Shown: one piece after another, positions 1 to 8,969 of the stretch | Layout: the number at the start of each line of letters is the position of its first letter | Position numbering within the stretch: position 1 is the stretch's first letter | Assembly (NCBI RefSeq): GCF_000377565.1 | Contig: NZ_KB898374.1 | Coordinates: forward strand, 25,737-89,736 | From: Rhizobium sp. 2MFCol3.1 | Lineage (GTDB): Bacteria; Pseudomonadota; Alphaproteobacteria; Rhizobiales; Rhizobiaceae | DNA length: 64,000 bases | Direction: 5' to 3' | The notes under the pieces: generated by a model | Told to the model about the DNA's origin: nothing | What the model saw: only the letters and a program-made list of their open reading frames with translations | The model's database searches: none | Translations under genes and position numbers: made by a program

Positions 1-1815
1 GTTCTGGATCATGTAACCCTCGGTCACCTCCAGCGTCACCCGCTTGGCCTCGATCTCCGTCTGGCGCAGCACGTAGCGCACATAATCGGTAAAGGCGGGG
101 TTGCGGAACTGGCCGGGCGAAACGTTGACGGCGATCCTGAGCTCCGGCCACTGCTTGGCGGTCTCGCAGGCCTTGCGCAGCACGAACAGGCCGAGCGCCT
201 CGATGAGACCACTGGTCTCCGCCACCGGGATGAACACATCGGGCGACACCGGCCCATGGCCCGGCCGGTTCCAGCGCACCAGGGCCTCGACACCGACCAT
301 CTCGTTGCTGTCGGCGCCGATCAGCGGCTGGTAGGCAAGCGTCAGGTCGCCGCCTTCGATCGCCTGGCGCAGATCGAGTTCCAGCGCGTTGCGCTCCTCG
401 CGATCGGCATCCATGGCGGGATCGTAGAGCGTCATGCGCGCGCGGCCGGCTTCCTTGGCCTTATACATGGCAAGATCCGCGCGCCGCACCAGCTCCTCGC
501 GATCGACACTGCCTGAAGGCGAAACCGCGATGCCAATGCTGGCGCCGATTACGACCACGCGGCGGCCGATTTCCAGCGGTTCGGCCAGGAAGTCGAGAAT
601 ATGCTCGGAGAGCTGCAATGCAGCCGCATCCGCCTGCGGCGAGGCAAAGACGATGGCGAATTCGTCGCCGCCGATGCGGGCAAGCACGGCCCCCTCGGGG
701 ATAAGCACCTTCAGCCCGGCCGCGACCGCCCGGATCAACTGGTCGCCGGTGCCATGACCGTAGGAATCGTTGACCTCCTTGAAACCGTCGAGGTCGAGAT
801 AGAGAAGCTGGACATTATCCTGAGACTGCCTAGCGAGCGTCACCATCGCATCGACCGAGACGCGCAGGCCGTCGCGGTTCAGAAGTCCGCTCAGCCGGTC
901 GCGCAGCGCATCCTCGCGCGCGATGATCTCCTCGCTCTTCAGCCTGCGCCCGGCCAGCCAGCCGATGATCAGCAGCACGACGAAGAACAGGCCGACAAGG
1001 CAGATCGCCCGCACCACCTGGCTGCGCACATCGGCATAGCCGACATCGCCAGGCGCCCGCGAGGTCCAGATCAGCTTGCCGAGCGACGCGCCAAGCGCAT
1101 CCTCGATCGGCACGGAATAGGTGGCGGCACGGTCGGCGGGGACGAGCCGCAGTCCGCCGATGACATAGGTCTTGCCGATATCGTCGATCTTGGTGGCGTC
1201 GAGATGACGGATGAAGATGAGATAGCGATGCTTGCCGGGCGCGGCTGCGAGCGCACCGGACTTTTCGCGCACCAGCGCCACGCCGCCGACGGCAATTCCC
1301 GACTTCGTGCTGATGAAGCCGGAAGCCTCGGGAAGGTCCTGCGCGCCTGCGGCCTTAACCTTGTCGAACAGCGCCCAGAGCGCCGGCGAGAAGAAATCCT
1401 GCAAGCTGTCGGCCATCGGCTTGCCGTCGCGATAGACCATGATCGGCTTCTTGTCGTCGTCGATCACGATCGCCATGTCGAACAGCGCGCTGTTGACGGA
1501 CATCTCGCCATAGTTCGACACGGTCCAGTCCATGCCATCGGTGGCATAGACATTGGTCGCGGCATCGTCCCATGCGGCATAGTCGTTTAGGGTGGCGCCG
1601 AGTTGGGCTACGAAATTCTGCAGCGCGCCGGAAACGGTCTCACGCGAGCGCTCGTCATCGAGCACATTGGATTTCTGCGCCACGTGATCCAGCGCGTTCA
1701 GCACCATCAGCGTCACGACGACGACAACAACGGCAAACGAAAACAGCACGCCGGCCACGGTTGTGTGGCGACCAGCTCCCAGAATCGCGCTTCGTTTGCT
1801 GAAGATCGACGACAT
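1..1815 (-). CDS. CHASE4-GGDEF-EAL signalling protein, C-terminus beyond the left edge
   Basis: A membrane-bound c-di-GMP turnover protein. The 605 visible residues begin at an ATG with AGGGAGA just upstream. A first membrane helix (about residues 12-35) and a second (about 265-287) enclose a periplasmic CHASE4-like sensor region. A diguanylate cyclase domain follows with an intact RIGGDEF signature near residue 382. There is no RxxD inhibitory site in the usual place before it. The phosphodiesterase domain starts near residue 465 and shows EALVRW, NVSPGQF and LEVTEG, so the first catalytic residues are present. Roughly the last 100 residues lie outside the window. Whether it makes or breaks c-di-GMP cannot be decided from sequence, because both active sites look intact as far as visible. 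Confidence 0.9.
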   Translation of the reverse strand, partial: MSSIFSKRSAILGAGRHTTVAGVLFSFAVVVVVVTLMVLNALDHVAQKSNVLDDERSRETVSGALQNFVAQLGATLNDYAAWDDAATNVYATDGMDWTVSNYGEMSVNSALFDMAIVIDDDKKPIMVYRDGKPMADSLQDFFSPALWALFDKVKAAGAQDLPEASGFISTKSGIAVGGVALVREKSGALAAAPGKHRYLIFIRHLDATKIDDIGKTYVIGGLRLVPADRAATYSVPIEDALGASLGKLIWTSRAPGDVGYADVRSQVVRAICLVGLFFVVLLIIGWLAGRRLKSEEIIAREDALRDRLSGLLNRDGLRVSVDAMVTLARQSQDNVQLLYLDLDGFKEVNDSYGHGTGDQLIRAVAAGLKVLIPEGAVLARIGGDEFAIVFASPQADAAALQLSEHILDFLAEPLEIGRRVVVIGASIGIAVSPSGSVDREELVRRADLAMYKAKEAGRARMTLYDPAMDADREERNALELDLRQAIEGGDLTLAYQPLIGADSNEMVGVEALVRWNRPGHGPVSPDVFIPVAETSGLIEALGLFVLRKACETAKQWPELRIAVNVSPGQFRNPAFTDYVRYVLRQTEIEAKRVTLEVTEGYMIQN

Positions 1816-1960
1816 GTATTCTCCCTGTGGGGGAATACTGCCGGGAAGCCTTCAAAAAACGGTTAAAACACGATTGAACGATTAAGCACTCTCGCATCTG
1901 CGGCACGAACGCAAGAGCGACAAAAATCCTTGTATTTCAATCGGATAAAATTATTCAACT

Positions 1961-2518
1961 CTACTTATAAAGCGCACCCTCACGAATGTGCGTGCAGAAT
2001 TTTGCAAGCGCGTTCAAAATAACGCCGTCTCGCACGGCCGCATCGAGAACCGCCGCCTGCGCCGCATCGTCCTTCCCGAGCAGCCCTATCCGCAGATGCG
2101 CTTCCTCGACGATATCGAACGACATGGTCTTCAAGACCTCGGTCAACTGGCCCAGCGCGAAGTCGCCGCGATGCGATGCATGCGCGATCATCACAGGCTT
2201 GAACGGCACCTCGTCGCGCGACACCAGCCAGTCCAGCGCGTTCTTCAGCCCGCCCGGCAGACCATGCGCATATTCCGGACAGGCGACGATAACGCCATCG
2301 GCGGCGCGCATCTTCGCCCCCAGCCGCTCGACGATGTCAGGCGTGTTTTCGCCCTCGCGATCGGGACTGAAGATCGGCAGATCGCCGATGAGATCGCAGA
2401 TCTCGATCGTCACGCCATCAGGCGCGTGATCGCGCAAGGTCGTGAGCAGCCGGCGATTGGTCGAGACCTTCCGCTGGCTGCCGCAGAGCGCATAGAGAAA
2501 GAGCGGCTTGGCTTCCAT
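1961..2518 (-). CDS. NADPH-dependent FMN reductase family protein
   Basis: A 185-residue flavodoxin-fold reductase, a normal length for the NAD(P)H-dependent FMN/quinone/chromate reductase family. The N-terminal flavin-phosphate loop reads GSQRKVSTNRRLL (about residues 13-25). The second family signature reads PEYAHGLPGGLKNALDW, where most relatives have PEYN. Such soluble enzymes pass two electrons from NAD(P)H through FMN to quinones, azo dyes or metals. The natural substrate here is unknown. It is a single gene on the minus strand, separated from metQ by the metQ terminator. Confidence 0.85.
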   Translation of the reverse strand: MEAKPLFLYALCGSQRKVSTNRRLLTTLRDHAPDGVTIEICDLIGDLPIFSPDREGENTPDIVERLGAKMRAADGVIVACPEYAHGLPGGLKNALDWLVSRDEVPFKPVMIAHASHRGDFALGQLTEVLKTMSFDIVEEAHLRIGLLGKDDAAQAAVLDAAVRDGVILNALAKFCTHIREGALYK

Positions 2519-2558
2519 GCAACTGGTCTACGGCATCAGACGATTCGCCCCAACGAAA

Positions 2559-2585
2559 AAGCGGCCCGGCAAGGCCGGACCGCTT
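2559..2585 (-). terminator. Intrinsic terminator of the metNIQ operon
   Basis: On the minus strand, 28 bases after the metQ stop, a GC-rich hairpin pairs AAGCGGTCCGGC with GCCGGGCCGCTT (one mismatch) around a short loop and runs into TTTTTCG. It ends the methionine transport operon before the FMN reductase gene. Confidence 0.8.
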
Positions 2586-2612
2586 CATGTCGTATAAGGA
2601 TAAGAGCAGCTC

Positions 2613-3389
2613 TTACCAGGACGCGATCAGCGCGCCCTTGAACTGTTCGTTGATGAACTTGCGGATGCTTTCGTCGTGGTAGGATTCGACCAGCGTCTTG
2701 GCCCACGGTGCGTCCTTGTCGGCGGTGCGGACGACGATCACGTTGGCGTAAGGCGACTTTTCGCTCTCGATGGCGATGGCGTCGGTCTTCGGGTGCAGGC
2801 CGGCTTCCATGGCGTAGTTGGTGTTGATGACGGCGGCATCGACGTCATCGAGCGAGCGCGGCAGCTGCGCGGCGTCGATTTCAGCGAAGTCGATCTTCTT
2901 CGGGTTGTCGATGATGTCGGCAACGGTGACCTTGACGCCAGGATTGTCCTTGAACTTGATCAGGCCCTTGGAGGCGAGAACGAGCAGCGCGCGGCCGCCA
3001 TTGGTCGGGTCGTTCGGGATAGCGACGGTTGCGCCTTTCTTCAGTTCGTCGAGGCTCTTCACCTTCTTGGAATAGACGCCCATCGGGGTGGTGATCGTCG
3101 TGCCGATGCTGACGAGATCGAACTTGCGGTCGGCGATCTGGTTGTCGAGGTAGGGCTGGTGCTGGAACGAGTTGGCCTGGATATCGCCATCGTTAAGCGC
3201 CTGGTTCGGCACGACATAGTCGGAGAACTCGACGATCTCGATGTTGAGACCCTTGGTCTTGGCGATCTCGGCGACCTTTTCCATGATCTGCGCGTGCTCG
3301 CCCGGCGTGACGCCGACCTTGATGTCTTCGGCCAGTGCCGAACCGGCTGCGAAGGCAGCGAGCGCGGCTGCGATGATGAACTTCTTCAT
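2613..3389 (-). CDS. metQ: Methionine ABC transporter substrate-binding protein MetQ
   Basis: A 258-residue NlpA/MetQ-family periplasmic receptor that captures D- or L-methionine for MetN-MetI. Residues 1-20 form a signal peptide ending in SALA before ED. There is no lipobox cysteine, so this copy should be a soluble periplasmic protein rather than the lipoprotein usual in enterics. Family hallmarks are KVGVTPGEHAQIM at the mature N terminus and the NDPTNGGRAL ligand-loop segment. CAGGAGACACCC precedes the ATG. It is the last gene of metN-metI-metQ and is followed by a strong terminator. Confidence 0.93.
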   Translation of the reverse strand: MKKFIIAAALAAFAAGSALAEDIKVGVTPGEHAQIMEKVAEIAKTKGLNIEIVEFSDYVVPNQALNDGDIQANSFQHQPYLDNQIADRKFDLVSIGTTITTPMGVYSKKVKSLDELKKGATVAIPNDPTNGGRALLVLASKGLIKFKDNPGVKVTVADIIDNPKKIDFAEIDAAQLPRSLDDVDAAVINTNYAMEAGLHPKTDAIAIESEKSPYANVIVVRTADKDAPWAKTLVESYHDESIRKFINEQFKGALIASW

Positions 3390-3428
3390 GGGTGTCTCCT
3401 GTGTTGAATTATGGTTGTTGTTAAAGCG

Positions 3429-4097
3429 TCAGTTTTTCCGGTTGCGCTTGTCAAAGCGGCGGGCAAGCCCGTCGCCGGCGCTCTGAACGAGCTGCACGAG
3501 AACGATCAGCACGATCACGACAATCACCATCATCTCGGGATTGAAGCGCTGGTAGCCGTAGCGGATGCCGAGATCGCCCAGCCCGCCGCCGCCGACGGCG
3601 CCGACCATGGCCGAGTAGCCGATCAGGCTGACAATGGTCATCGTCAGCGCCATCAGGATGCTCGGCCGCGCCTCCGGCAACAGCACCTTGAAGACGATCT
3701 GGAACGGCGTGGCGCCCATGGCGCGGGCAGCCTCGATAAGCCCCTTGTCGATCTCGCGGATGGCGGATTCGACCAGGCGGGCGAAGAAGGGAATGGTGGC
3801 AATGGTAAGCGGCACGATCGCCGCCCAGGTGCCAATCGACGTTCCCGTCAGAAGGCGCGTCAGCGGCACGATGGCGACGACGAGGATGATGAAGGGCGTC
3901 GAGCGCGCGGCGTTGACGACGAGCCCGAGCACGCGGTTGGTCTTCGGCGCCGGAAACAGCTCGCCCTTGCCCGAGGTGGCCAGGAACACGCCGATCGGCA
4001 GGCCGATGATCGAGCCGACGATACCGGCCACGAACACCATCTGCAGCGTCTGCATCAGCGCCTTGGAGAGGAGATTGTAGATCATATCAGGCGACAT
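3429..4097 (-). CDS. metI: Methionine ABC transporter permease MetI
   Basis: A 222-residue inner-membrane permease with about five helices. The cytoplasmic EAA coupling loop is seen as IEAARAMGATPFQIVFKVLL, which docks on MetN. An upstream in-frame ATG exists at 4148. I chose 4097 (MSPDMIYNL) because GGAGG lies about 9 bases before it and the upstream residues look non-membrane and arginine-rich. This start overlaps the end of metN by 11 bases, which suggests translational coupling. Confidence 0.93.
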   Translation of the reverse strand: MSPDMIYNLLSKALMQTLQMVFVAGIVGSIIGLPIGVFLATSGKGELFPAPKTNRVLGLVVNAARSTPFIILVVAIVPLTRLLTGTSIGTWAAIVPLTIATIPFFARLVESAIREIDKGLIEAARAMGATPFQIVFKVLLPEARPSILMALTMTIVSLIGYSAMVGAVGGGGLGDLGIRYGYQRFNPEMMVIVVIVLIVLVQLVQSAGDGLARRFDKRNRKN

Positions 4098-5181
4098 AAC
4101 CGAGCACCTCCGTCTTGAGACCGGTTTCCGCATAGAAGCGGTCGGCACGCGCGATCACATCAGGATCGGCGGAATAGGAAACGACGAGCGAACCGAAGGG
4201 CTCGCCCCCGATCTCCTCGATCGCGCCGGCGAGAATGTTGACGTCGGAGCCGAGCTCCGCGACCAGCCGCCCGGTCAAGGGCTTGAAGGCGGTTTCGCCG
4301 AAGAACACCAGCCGCACCAGCGCCCGGTCGCCCGCTGATGGCTGCGCCTTGATGCCCGAACGCAGCCATTCCGGCAGCTTCAGCGCCGAGGCAAGCAGCG
4401 TGCGCGTCGTCTGGTGCTGCGGATTGGTGTAGACGTCGAAGGTGCGGCCGGCCTCGACGATCTTACCGGCGTCGATTACCGCGACGTGGCTGGCGATGGT
4501 CTTCACCACCTCCATCTCATGGGTGATGAGGAGAACGGTGAGCCCGAGTTCGGCATTGATCCGCTTCAGGAGTTCCAGGATCGACTGCGTCGTCTCCGGA
4601 TCGAGCGCCGAGGTGGCTTCATCGGAAAGCAGCAGCTTCGGATCGGTCGCCAGCGCGCGAGCGATGCCGACACGCTGCTTCTGGCCGCCCGACAGCTCCG
4701 AGGGGTAATTGCCCGCCTTGTCGCCGAGACCGACGAGATCGAGCAGCGGCCCGACCTTGGCGCGGATCGTCTGCCTGTCGACACCCGCGATCTCCAGCGG
4801 CAGCGCCACATTGTCGAAGGCGGTGCGCGAGGAAAGCAGGTTGAAGTGCTGGAAGATCATGCCGACCTGGCGGCGCAGGCCGCGAAGCCCGTCTTCGCTG
4901 AGCGCGCCGACATCCACGCCATCGACGAGCACCTTGCCGGAGGTTGCCGTCTCCAGCCCGTTGACCATGCGGATCAGCGTCGACTTGCCGGCGCCGGAGC
5001 GGCCGATGATGCCGGTGATGGCGCCGCGCGCAACGGTGAGATCGACCTTTTCGACCGCGGTGAAGCCGCCCTCGCCCGATGGCCCGTAGCGCTTGCCGGC
5101 GCCTTCAAAGGCGACCATCGGGATCGCACCCGCGGACGCGCCCTGGGCAGCGTCTTGTTGGGCCTGGTGTTGGAGTGTCAT
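4087..5181 (-). CDS. metN: Methionine ABC transporter ATP-binding protein MetN
   Basis: A 364-residue ATPase that drives methionine import with MetI and MetQ. Walker A is GRSGAGKST (residues 60-68), the signature is LSGGQ (163-167) and Walker B is LLLSDE (183-188). The last 75 or so residues form the NIL regulatory domain, which in E. coli MetN binds methionine and inhibits transport. The frame can extend to a TTG at 5208. The ATG at 5181 is preferred, though its ribosome site is weak. I looked for a SAM riboswitch in the 270 bases upstream and did not see one. Confidence 0.94.
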   Translation of the reverse strand: MTLQHQAQQDAAQGASAGAIPMVAFEGAGKRYGPSGEGGFTAVEKVDLTVARGAITGIIGRSGAGKSTLIRMVNGLETATSGKVLVDGVDVGALSEDGLRGLRRQVGMIFQHFNLLSSRTAFDNVALPLEIAGVDRQTIRAKVGPLLDLVGLGDKAGNYPSELSGGQKQRVGIARALATDPKLLLSDEATSALDPETTQSILELLKRINAELGLTVLLITHEMEVVKTIASHVAVIDAGKIVEAGRTFDVYTNPQHQTTRTLLASALKLPEWLRSGIKAQPSAGDRALVRLVFFGETAFKPLTGRLVAELGSDVNILAGAIEEIGGEPFGSLVVSYSADPDVIARADRFYAETGLKTEVLGYVA

Positions 5182-5399
5182 TTCATGCTCACGTGTGTTG
5201 GTCTTCAAAAACTGGCGGTTCTATAACCGCTATCGCGCCGATTAGCCAATCGGGCGGCACATTCGAAGACAATCACGGGTGCGAGACATGGACGCGGCTT
5301 TCGTTGCGGGCGGGAAGGAAAGACGTTTCGCCTTTCCTGTTGCTGCAACTTATGCCGCCGGTGGTTGAAACCGGACAGGGATGTTTTTTTATTTGTGCG

Positions 5400-5429
5400 A
5401 TGCGGCAGGAAAAAATCTACCTGCCGCAT
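5400..5429. terminator. Perfect 10-bp hairpin between bglA-type gene and metN
   Basis: ATGCGGCAGG and CCTGCCGCAT pair exactly around a 10-base A-rich loop. It lies 21 bases past the glucosidase stop (minus strand) and upstream of metN. No T-run directly follows on the minus strand, and T7 precedes it on the plus strand. It is either a weak or Rho-assisted terminator for the glucosidase, or part of the metN leader. Confidence 0.45.
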
Positions 5430-5450
5430 AGACAATTCCAACTGAGGCGA

Positions 5451-6842
5451 TCAGGCGCTCTTGTGATTACCCCTGGGAAACTGCGCGGCGAGCTCCGAAT
5501 ACCACTTGCCGCTCGTCTTCACCGTGCGGACCTGCGTGTCGTAATCGACATGCACGAGCCCGAAGCGCATGCGATAGCCTTCCGCCCACTCGAAATTGTC
5601 CATCAGGCTCCAGGCGAAATAGCCGCGCATCGGATAGCCGTCCTTGATGAGATCGGCGACGACATCGAGGTGCTGGATATAGTAATCGAGCCGCATCCCG
5701 TCCTCGACCACGCCCGCTTCGATGCCGGTATTGTCGCAGGCGCCGTTCTCGGTGATGTAGCACTCCGGCAGATCGTAGCGGCGGTAGAGATCTTCCACCA
5801 CATGCTTCAGCGCCGGCGCATAGACCTCCCAGCCGATATCGGTCTTGACGTCGCTGACGCGCGGCGCCTCGACCGTCCAGGGAAAATCGCCGGTCTTCTT
5901 GGGATCATCGGCAACGCGCAGCGGCGTGTAATAATTGAGCCCCCACCAGTCGAGCTTCTGGCTGATAACAGTAAGATCACCCTCCTCGACAACAGGCATG
6001 CGATCACCGAGCGCCTCCAGGAACTCCTGCGGATACTCGCCCTTGAAGACGGGATCGAAGAAGGCGCCGTTGTGGAACTGATGCGCCCGCTCGCCGGCGG
6101 CCTGGTCGGCGGCACTGTCGGAGCCCGGGATGACCGACATGGCGTTCAGCACCAGACCGACAGGCACGTTCGGCGCTTCCGAGCGGATCGCCTCGACGCC
6201 GAGGCCATGGGCGAGGTTCATGTAGTGCATGGCGTGAAGTGCCGCCTGCATGTTGCGCTCGCCCGGCGCGTGGATGCCGTAGAGGTGGCTGAGCCAGACG
6301 ATGCACCACGGCTCGTTGAAGGTTGCGACGCTGTCGAGGCGATCGCCGAGCCGCGCCATCACTGTCTTGGCGTAGCGCTGATAGGCATAGGCCGTCGACC
6401 GCGCCGTCCAGCCGCCATCGCCGGCGAGCAGCAGCGGCAGATCCCAGTGATAGAGCGTCGCGAAGGTCTTGATCCCGCGTGCCTTGCAGCCATCGACGAG
6501 GCGATCGTAGAAATCGAGCCCCTTCTCGTTCACCGGCCCGGTGCCATCAGGAATGATGCGCGGCCAGGCGATGGAGAAGCGATAGGCCTCGACGCCGAGC
6601 GACTTGATGAGATCGAGATCCTCGTCGAGGCGATTATAGTGATCGCAGGCGACGTCGCCATTGTCGCGATTGAAGACCCGGCCCGGCATGTTGCAGAAGG
6701 CATCCCAGATCGACGGCTTGCGCCCATCGGCCTTCGAAGCGCCCTCGATCTGGAAAGCGGCCGTCGCCACGCCGAAGGTGAAATCGCCGGGAAAGCGGGC
6801 GGCCAGGGCCCTGGCATCAAGCGTTTTTGCATCAATCGTCAA
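5451..6842 (-). CDS. Beta-glucosidase, glycoside hydrolase family 1
   Basis: A 463-residue cytosolic GH1 enzyme that cleaves beta-linked glucose or galactose from disaccharides and aryl glycosides with retention. The acid/base sits in TFNEPW (Glu near 177) and the nucleophile in YITENGA (Glu near 365). The N-terminal barrel start, FTFGVATAAFQIEGA, is typical. No signal peptide. The frame opens at a TTG at 6857, but GGAGG lies inside that extension, 8 bases before a second TTG at 6842 (MTIDAKT), so I take 6842. An inverted repeat TTTGAAATGTCAAA at 6911-6924 upstream may be an operator. No transporter gene is adjacent. Confidence 0.92.
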   Translation of the reverse strand: MTIDAKTLDARALAARFPGDFTFGVATAAFQIEGASKADGRKPSIWDAFCNMPGRVFNRDNGDVACDHYNRLDEDLDLIKSLGVEAYRFSIAWPRIIPDGTGPVNEKGLDFYDRLVDGCKARGIKTFATLYHWDLPLLLAGDGGWTARSTAYAYQRYAKTVMARLGDRLDSVATFNEPWCIVWLSHLYGIHAPGERNMQAALHAMHYMNLAHGLGVEAIRSEAPNVPVGLVLNAMSVIPGSDSAADQAAGERAHQFHNGAFFDPVFKGEYPQEFLEALGDRMPVVEEGDLTVISQKLDWWGLNYYTPLRVADDPKKTGDFPWTVEAPRVSDVKTDIGWEVYAPALKHVVEDLYRRYDLPECYITENGACDNTGIEAGVVEDGMRLDYYIQHLDVVADLIKDGYPMRGYFAWSLMDNFEWAEGYRMRFGLVHVDYDTQVRTVKTSGKWYSELAAQFPRGNHKSA

Positions 6843-6955
6843 ACTGAAATCCTCCAAACTCGGCCGGTGGCTGCGTCGCGCTTCCGGCAGCTCTCTACTC
6901 TACGTATAGGTTTGAAATGTCAAATCTGTAACGTTGCAGATGAATACGGCCGCGC

Positions 6956-8560
6956 TCAAAGCACATCCTCCCCCGATGGCAGCAACAGCCGCCGCGTGAT
7001 GCCGATCCGCTCGAGAAACAGCGCATCGTGGCTGACGACGAGCAACGCCCCGTCATAGGCGGCAAGCCCGGCCTCGACGGCGGCGATGGAATCGATGTCG
7101 AGATGGTTGGTCGGCTCGTCGAGCACCAGCAGCGGCGGCGGCTCCGCTCCTCCAAGCACGCAGGCCAAACCGGCACGCAACAACTGCCCGCCGCTCAGCG
7201 TCGAAACCTCTTGCAGCGCCGCATCGGCCCGGAACATGAACCGCGCCAGCGCCGCGCGGCAGGCATTCTCGTTCGCACCGGGATTGAGCCTGCGGAAATT
7301 CTCGGCGATCGATAGCGACCGGTCGAGCAGGCTGACGCTCTGGTCGAAGACAGCAAGTCGCACGGGCACCGAGACCGTTCCTGCCCAGGGCGCGATCCTC
7401 CCGGTGACGAGCGACAGCAGCGTCGTCTTCCCCGAACCATTCGGCCCCTCGACCGCCACCCGCTCCGGCCCCGTCATGGCGAAGGAGAGATCGGTGATCA
7501 CGGGTTGATCCGGCTCATATCCAGCCGTCACGCCATCGAGCCGTAGCACCACCCGTGACGACGGCAGATGCGTCGAGGCGAGCTTCGCGGAAAACGGCTG
7601 CAGGATCTCGATGCGCTCGCGCGCCGCACTGGCATCCTCCATCGCCTCCTCGCGCCGCTTCTCGCCGAGCCGGACCTTGTCCCCTTTCGTGTTCTCCGCC
7701 GCCCGCTTCAGGCCGCCGGCGACGATACGGGGCATGTCGCCCCGCGCCGCCTTCTTGGCGCCGACCTTGTCGCTACGCGCCTGCCGCTCGGCCGAGAGTT
7801 GCGCGCTGCGGGCGACATCCGCCACCCGCTTTTCGGCGTCCGCCAGATCGTGTTCGGCCGCCGCAAGCTCGACCGCCTTGCGCGCCTGAAACGCGCTCCA
7901 ATTGCCGCCATAGCGCCTGGCACCCAGCGTCGTCAGCTCGACGATCGCATCCATCCGCTCCAAGAGCGCGCGATCATGGCTGACGACAAGCGCACCGCCC
8001 CGCCAGCTCTGCAGCAGTGAAATCACCGCCTCGCGGCCATCGCGATCGAGATTGTTCGTCGGCTCATCGAGGATGAGGAAATCCGGTTCACTGAAGATCA
8101 ACGCCGCCAACCCGACCCGCGTGCGCTGGCCGCCCGAGAGCGAGGTGAGCAGCGTATCGGGCTTCGCCGAGAAGCCCATCCGCTCGAGCGCATCGGCAAG
8201 CCGTGACTCGAGCGTCCAATCAGCGGAAGCGACCTCCTCGGCCGACGCCTCGCCGGCGACTGCGCGCGCGACGACATCGAGTGCTTCGCGCACACCGAAG
8301 AGATCGGCCACCGTGGCATCGGCATCGACCTGCACCGTCTGGCGCAGAACACCGAGCCGCCCGCTGACAGCGACGTTGCCACTCTGCGGCGCGAGCTCAC
8401 CGGTGATCAGCTTCAAAAGCGTCGTCTTGCCGACGCCATTGCGGCCGACCAGCCCGGCGCGTTCGGCCCCGAAGCTCAGATCAAGATTGGAAAAAAGCGG
8501 CCGCCCGTCAGGCGTGGACCACGAAAGATTGGAAAGGGTAATGGATGCAGGCATGGACAT
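6956..8560 (-). CDS. ABC-F family ATPase (duplicated ABC domains, no membrane part)
   Basis: A 534-residue soluble protein with two ABC modules. The first has GRNGVGKTT and LSGGQRTRVGLA. A charged linker rich in Lys, Arg and Ala follows (about residues 235-320). The second has GPNGSGKTT, LSGGQLLRAGLA and LLVLDEPTNHLD. This is the ABC-F architecture, whose members act on the ribosome (translation factors or antibiotic protection) rather than transporting. Which subfamily is unclear. The linker is the length expected for a P-site tRNA interaction motif. The frame extends to a TTG at 8578, but the ATG at 8560 is more likely. Confidence 0.88.
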   Translation of the reverse strand: MSMPASITLSNLSWSTPDGRPLFSNLDLSFGAERAGLVGRNGVGKTTLLKLITGELAPQSGNVAVSGRLGVLRQTVQVDADATVADLFGVREALDVVARAVAGEASAEEVASADWTLESRLADALERMGFSAKPDTLLTSLSGGQRTRVGLAALIFSEPDFLILDEPTNNLDRDGREAVISLLQSWRGGALVVSHDRALLERMDAIVELTTLGARRYGGNWSAFQARKAVELAAAEHDLADAEKRVADVARSAQLSAERQARSDKVGAKKAARGDMPRIVAGGLKRAAENTKGDKVRLGEKRREEAMEDASAARERIEILQPFSAKLASTHLPSSRVVLRLDGVTAGYEPDQPVITDLSFAMTGPERVAVEGPNGSGKTTLLSLVTGRIAPWAGTVSVPVRLAVFDQSVSLLDRSLSIAENFRRLNPGANENACRAALARFMFRADAALQEVSTLSGGQLLRAGLACVLGGAEPPPLLVLDEPTNHLDIDSIAAVEAGLAAYDGALLVVSHDALFLERIGITRRLLLPSGEDVL

Positions 8561-8722
8561 GGGTTTCCCGGATGGCAAGGCAAAGCGGCATTGCGATCGG
8601 GTTGAAATCCATGGTGCACCGTCCTGTTGGTATTGCGGATGGCTGCAATCTACGCAGGTGGTGAGGTGAAATCAAGGCGGGGCTAAGAGCCATCGCGATA
8701 AAGACCCCGTGCCTTTTAACAG

Positions 8723-8881
8723 GTCCCCTCCCCAACCCCTCCCCACAAGGGGGAGGGGCTAACAGGTGGCATGCTCCGTGGCTCCTCATATAATCTCCGG
8801 CTTGTTGAGAGGCTTCGATTTGGCAAAGCGAGTGCGCCCAGCAAGCCCCTCCCCCTTGTGGGGAGGGGTTGGGGAGGGGAC
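8723..8881. repeat. Family C palindromic element: perfect 38-bp inverted repeat with G-quadruplex arms
   Basis: The arms 8723-8760 and 8844-8881 are exact reverse complements and enclose an 83-base loop. The right arm contains GGGGAGGGGTTGGGGAGGGG on the plus strand (8860-8879), and the left arm carries the same on the minus strand (8725-8744). The element fills most of the 409-base gap between the divergent ABC-F gene and the esterase gene. The 162 bases before it (8561-8722) show no gene or clear promoter that I can defend. A second copy of the right arm lies at 28787-28822. Confidence 0.9.
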
Positions 8882-8969
8882 TTTTGGCAGCATGCGGAGA
8901 GGACGTTTCCGCCAACACGAAAACGCACCCCGCCTTGCAATCCCCCCATTTCCACGAAACAACTCCCTC

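Noticed and set aside
5209..5450. SAM riboswitch before metN
   Set aside because: I looked for SAM-I and SAM-II style pairing and conserved words and found only a simple 10-bp hairpin.
8723..8881. CRISPR array or rRNA-like repeat
   Set aside because: There are only two arms in inverted orientation with one spacer-like loop, not direct repeats with many spacers.
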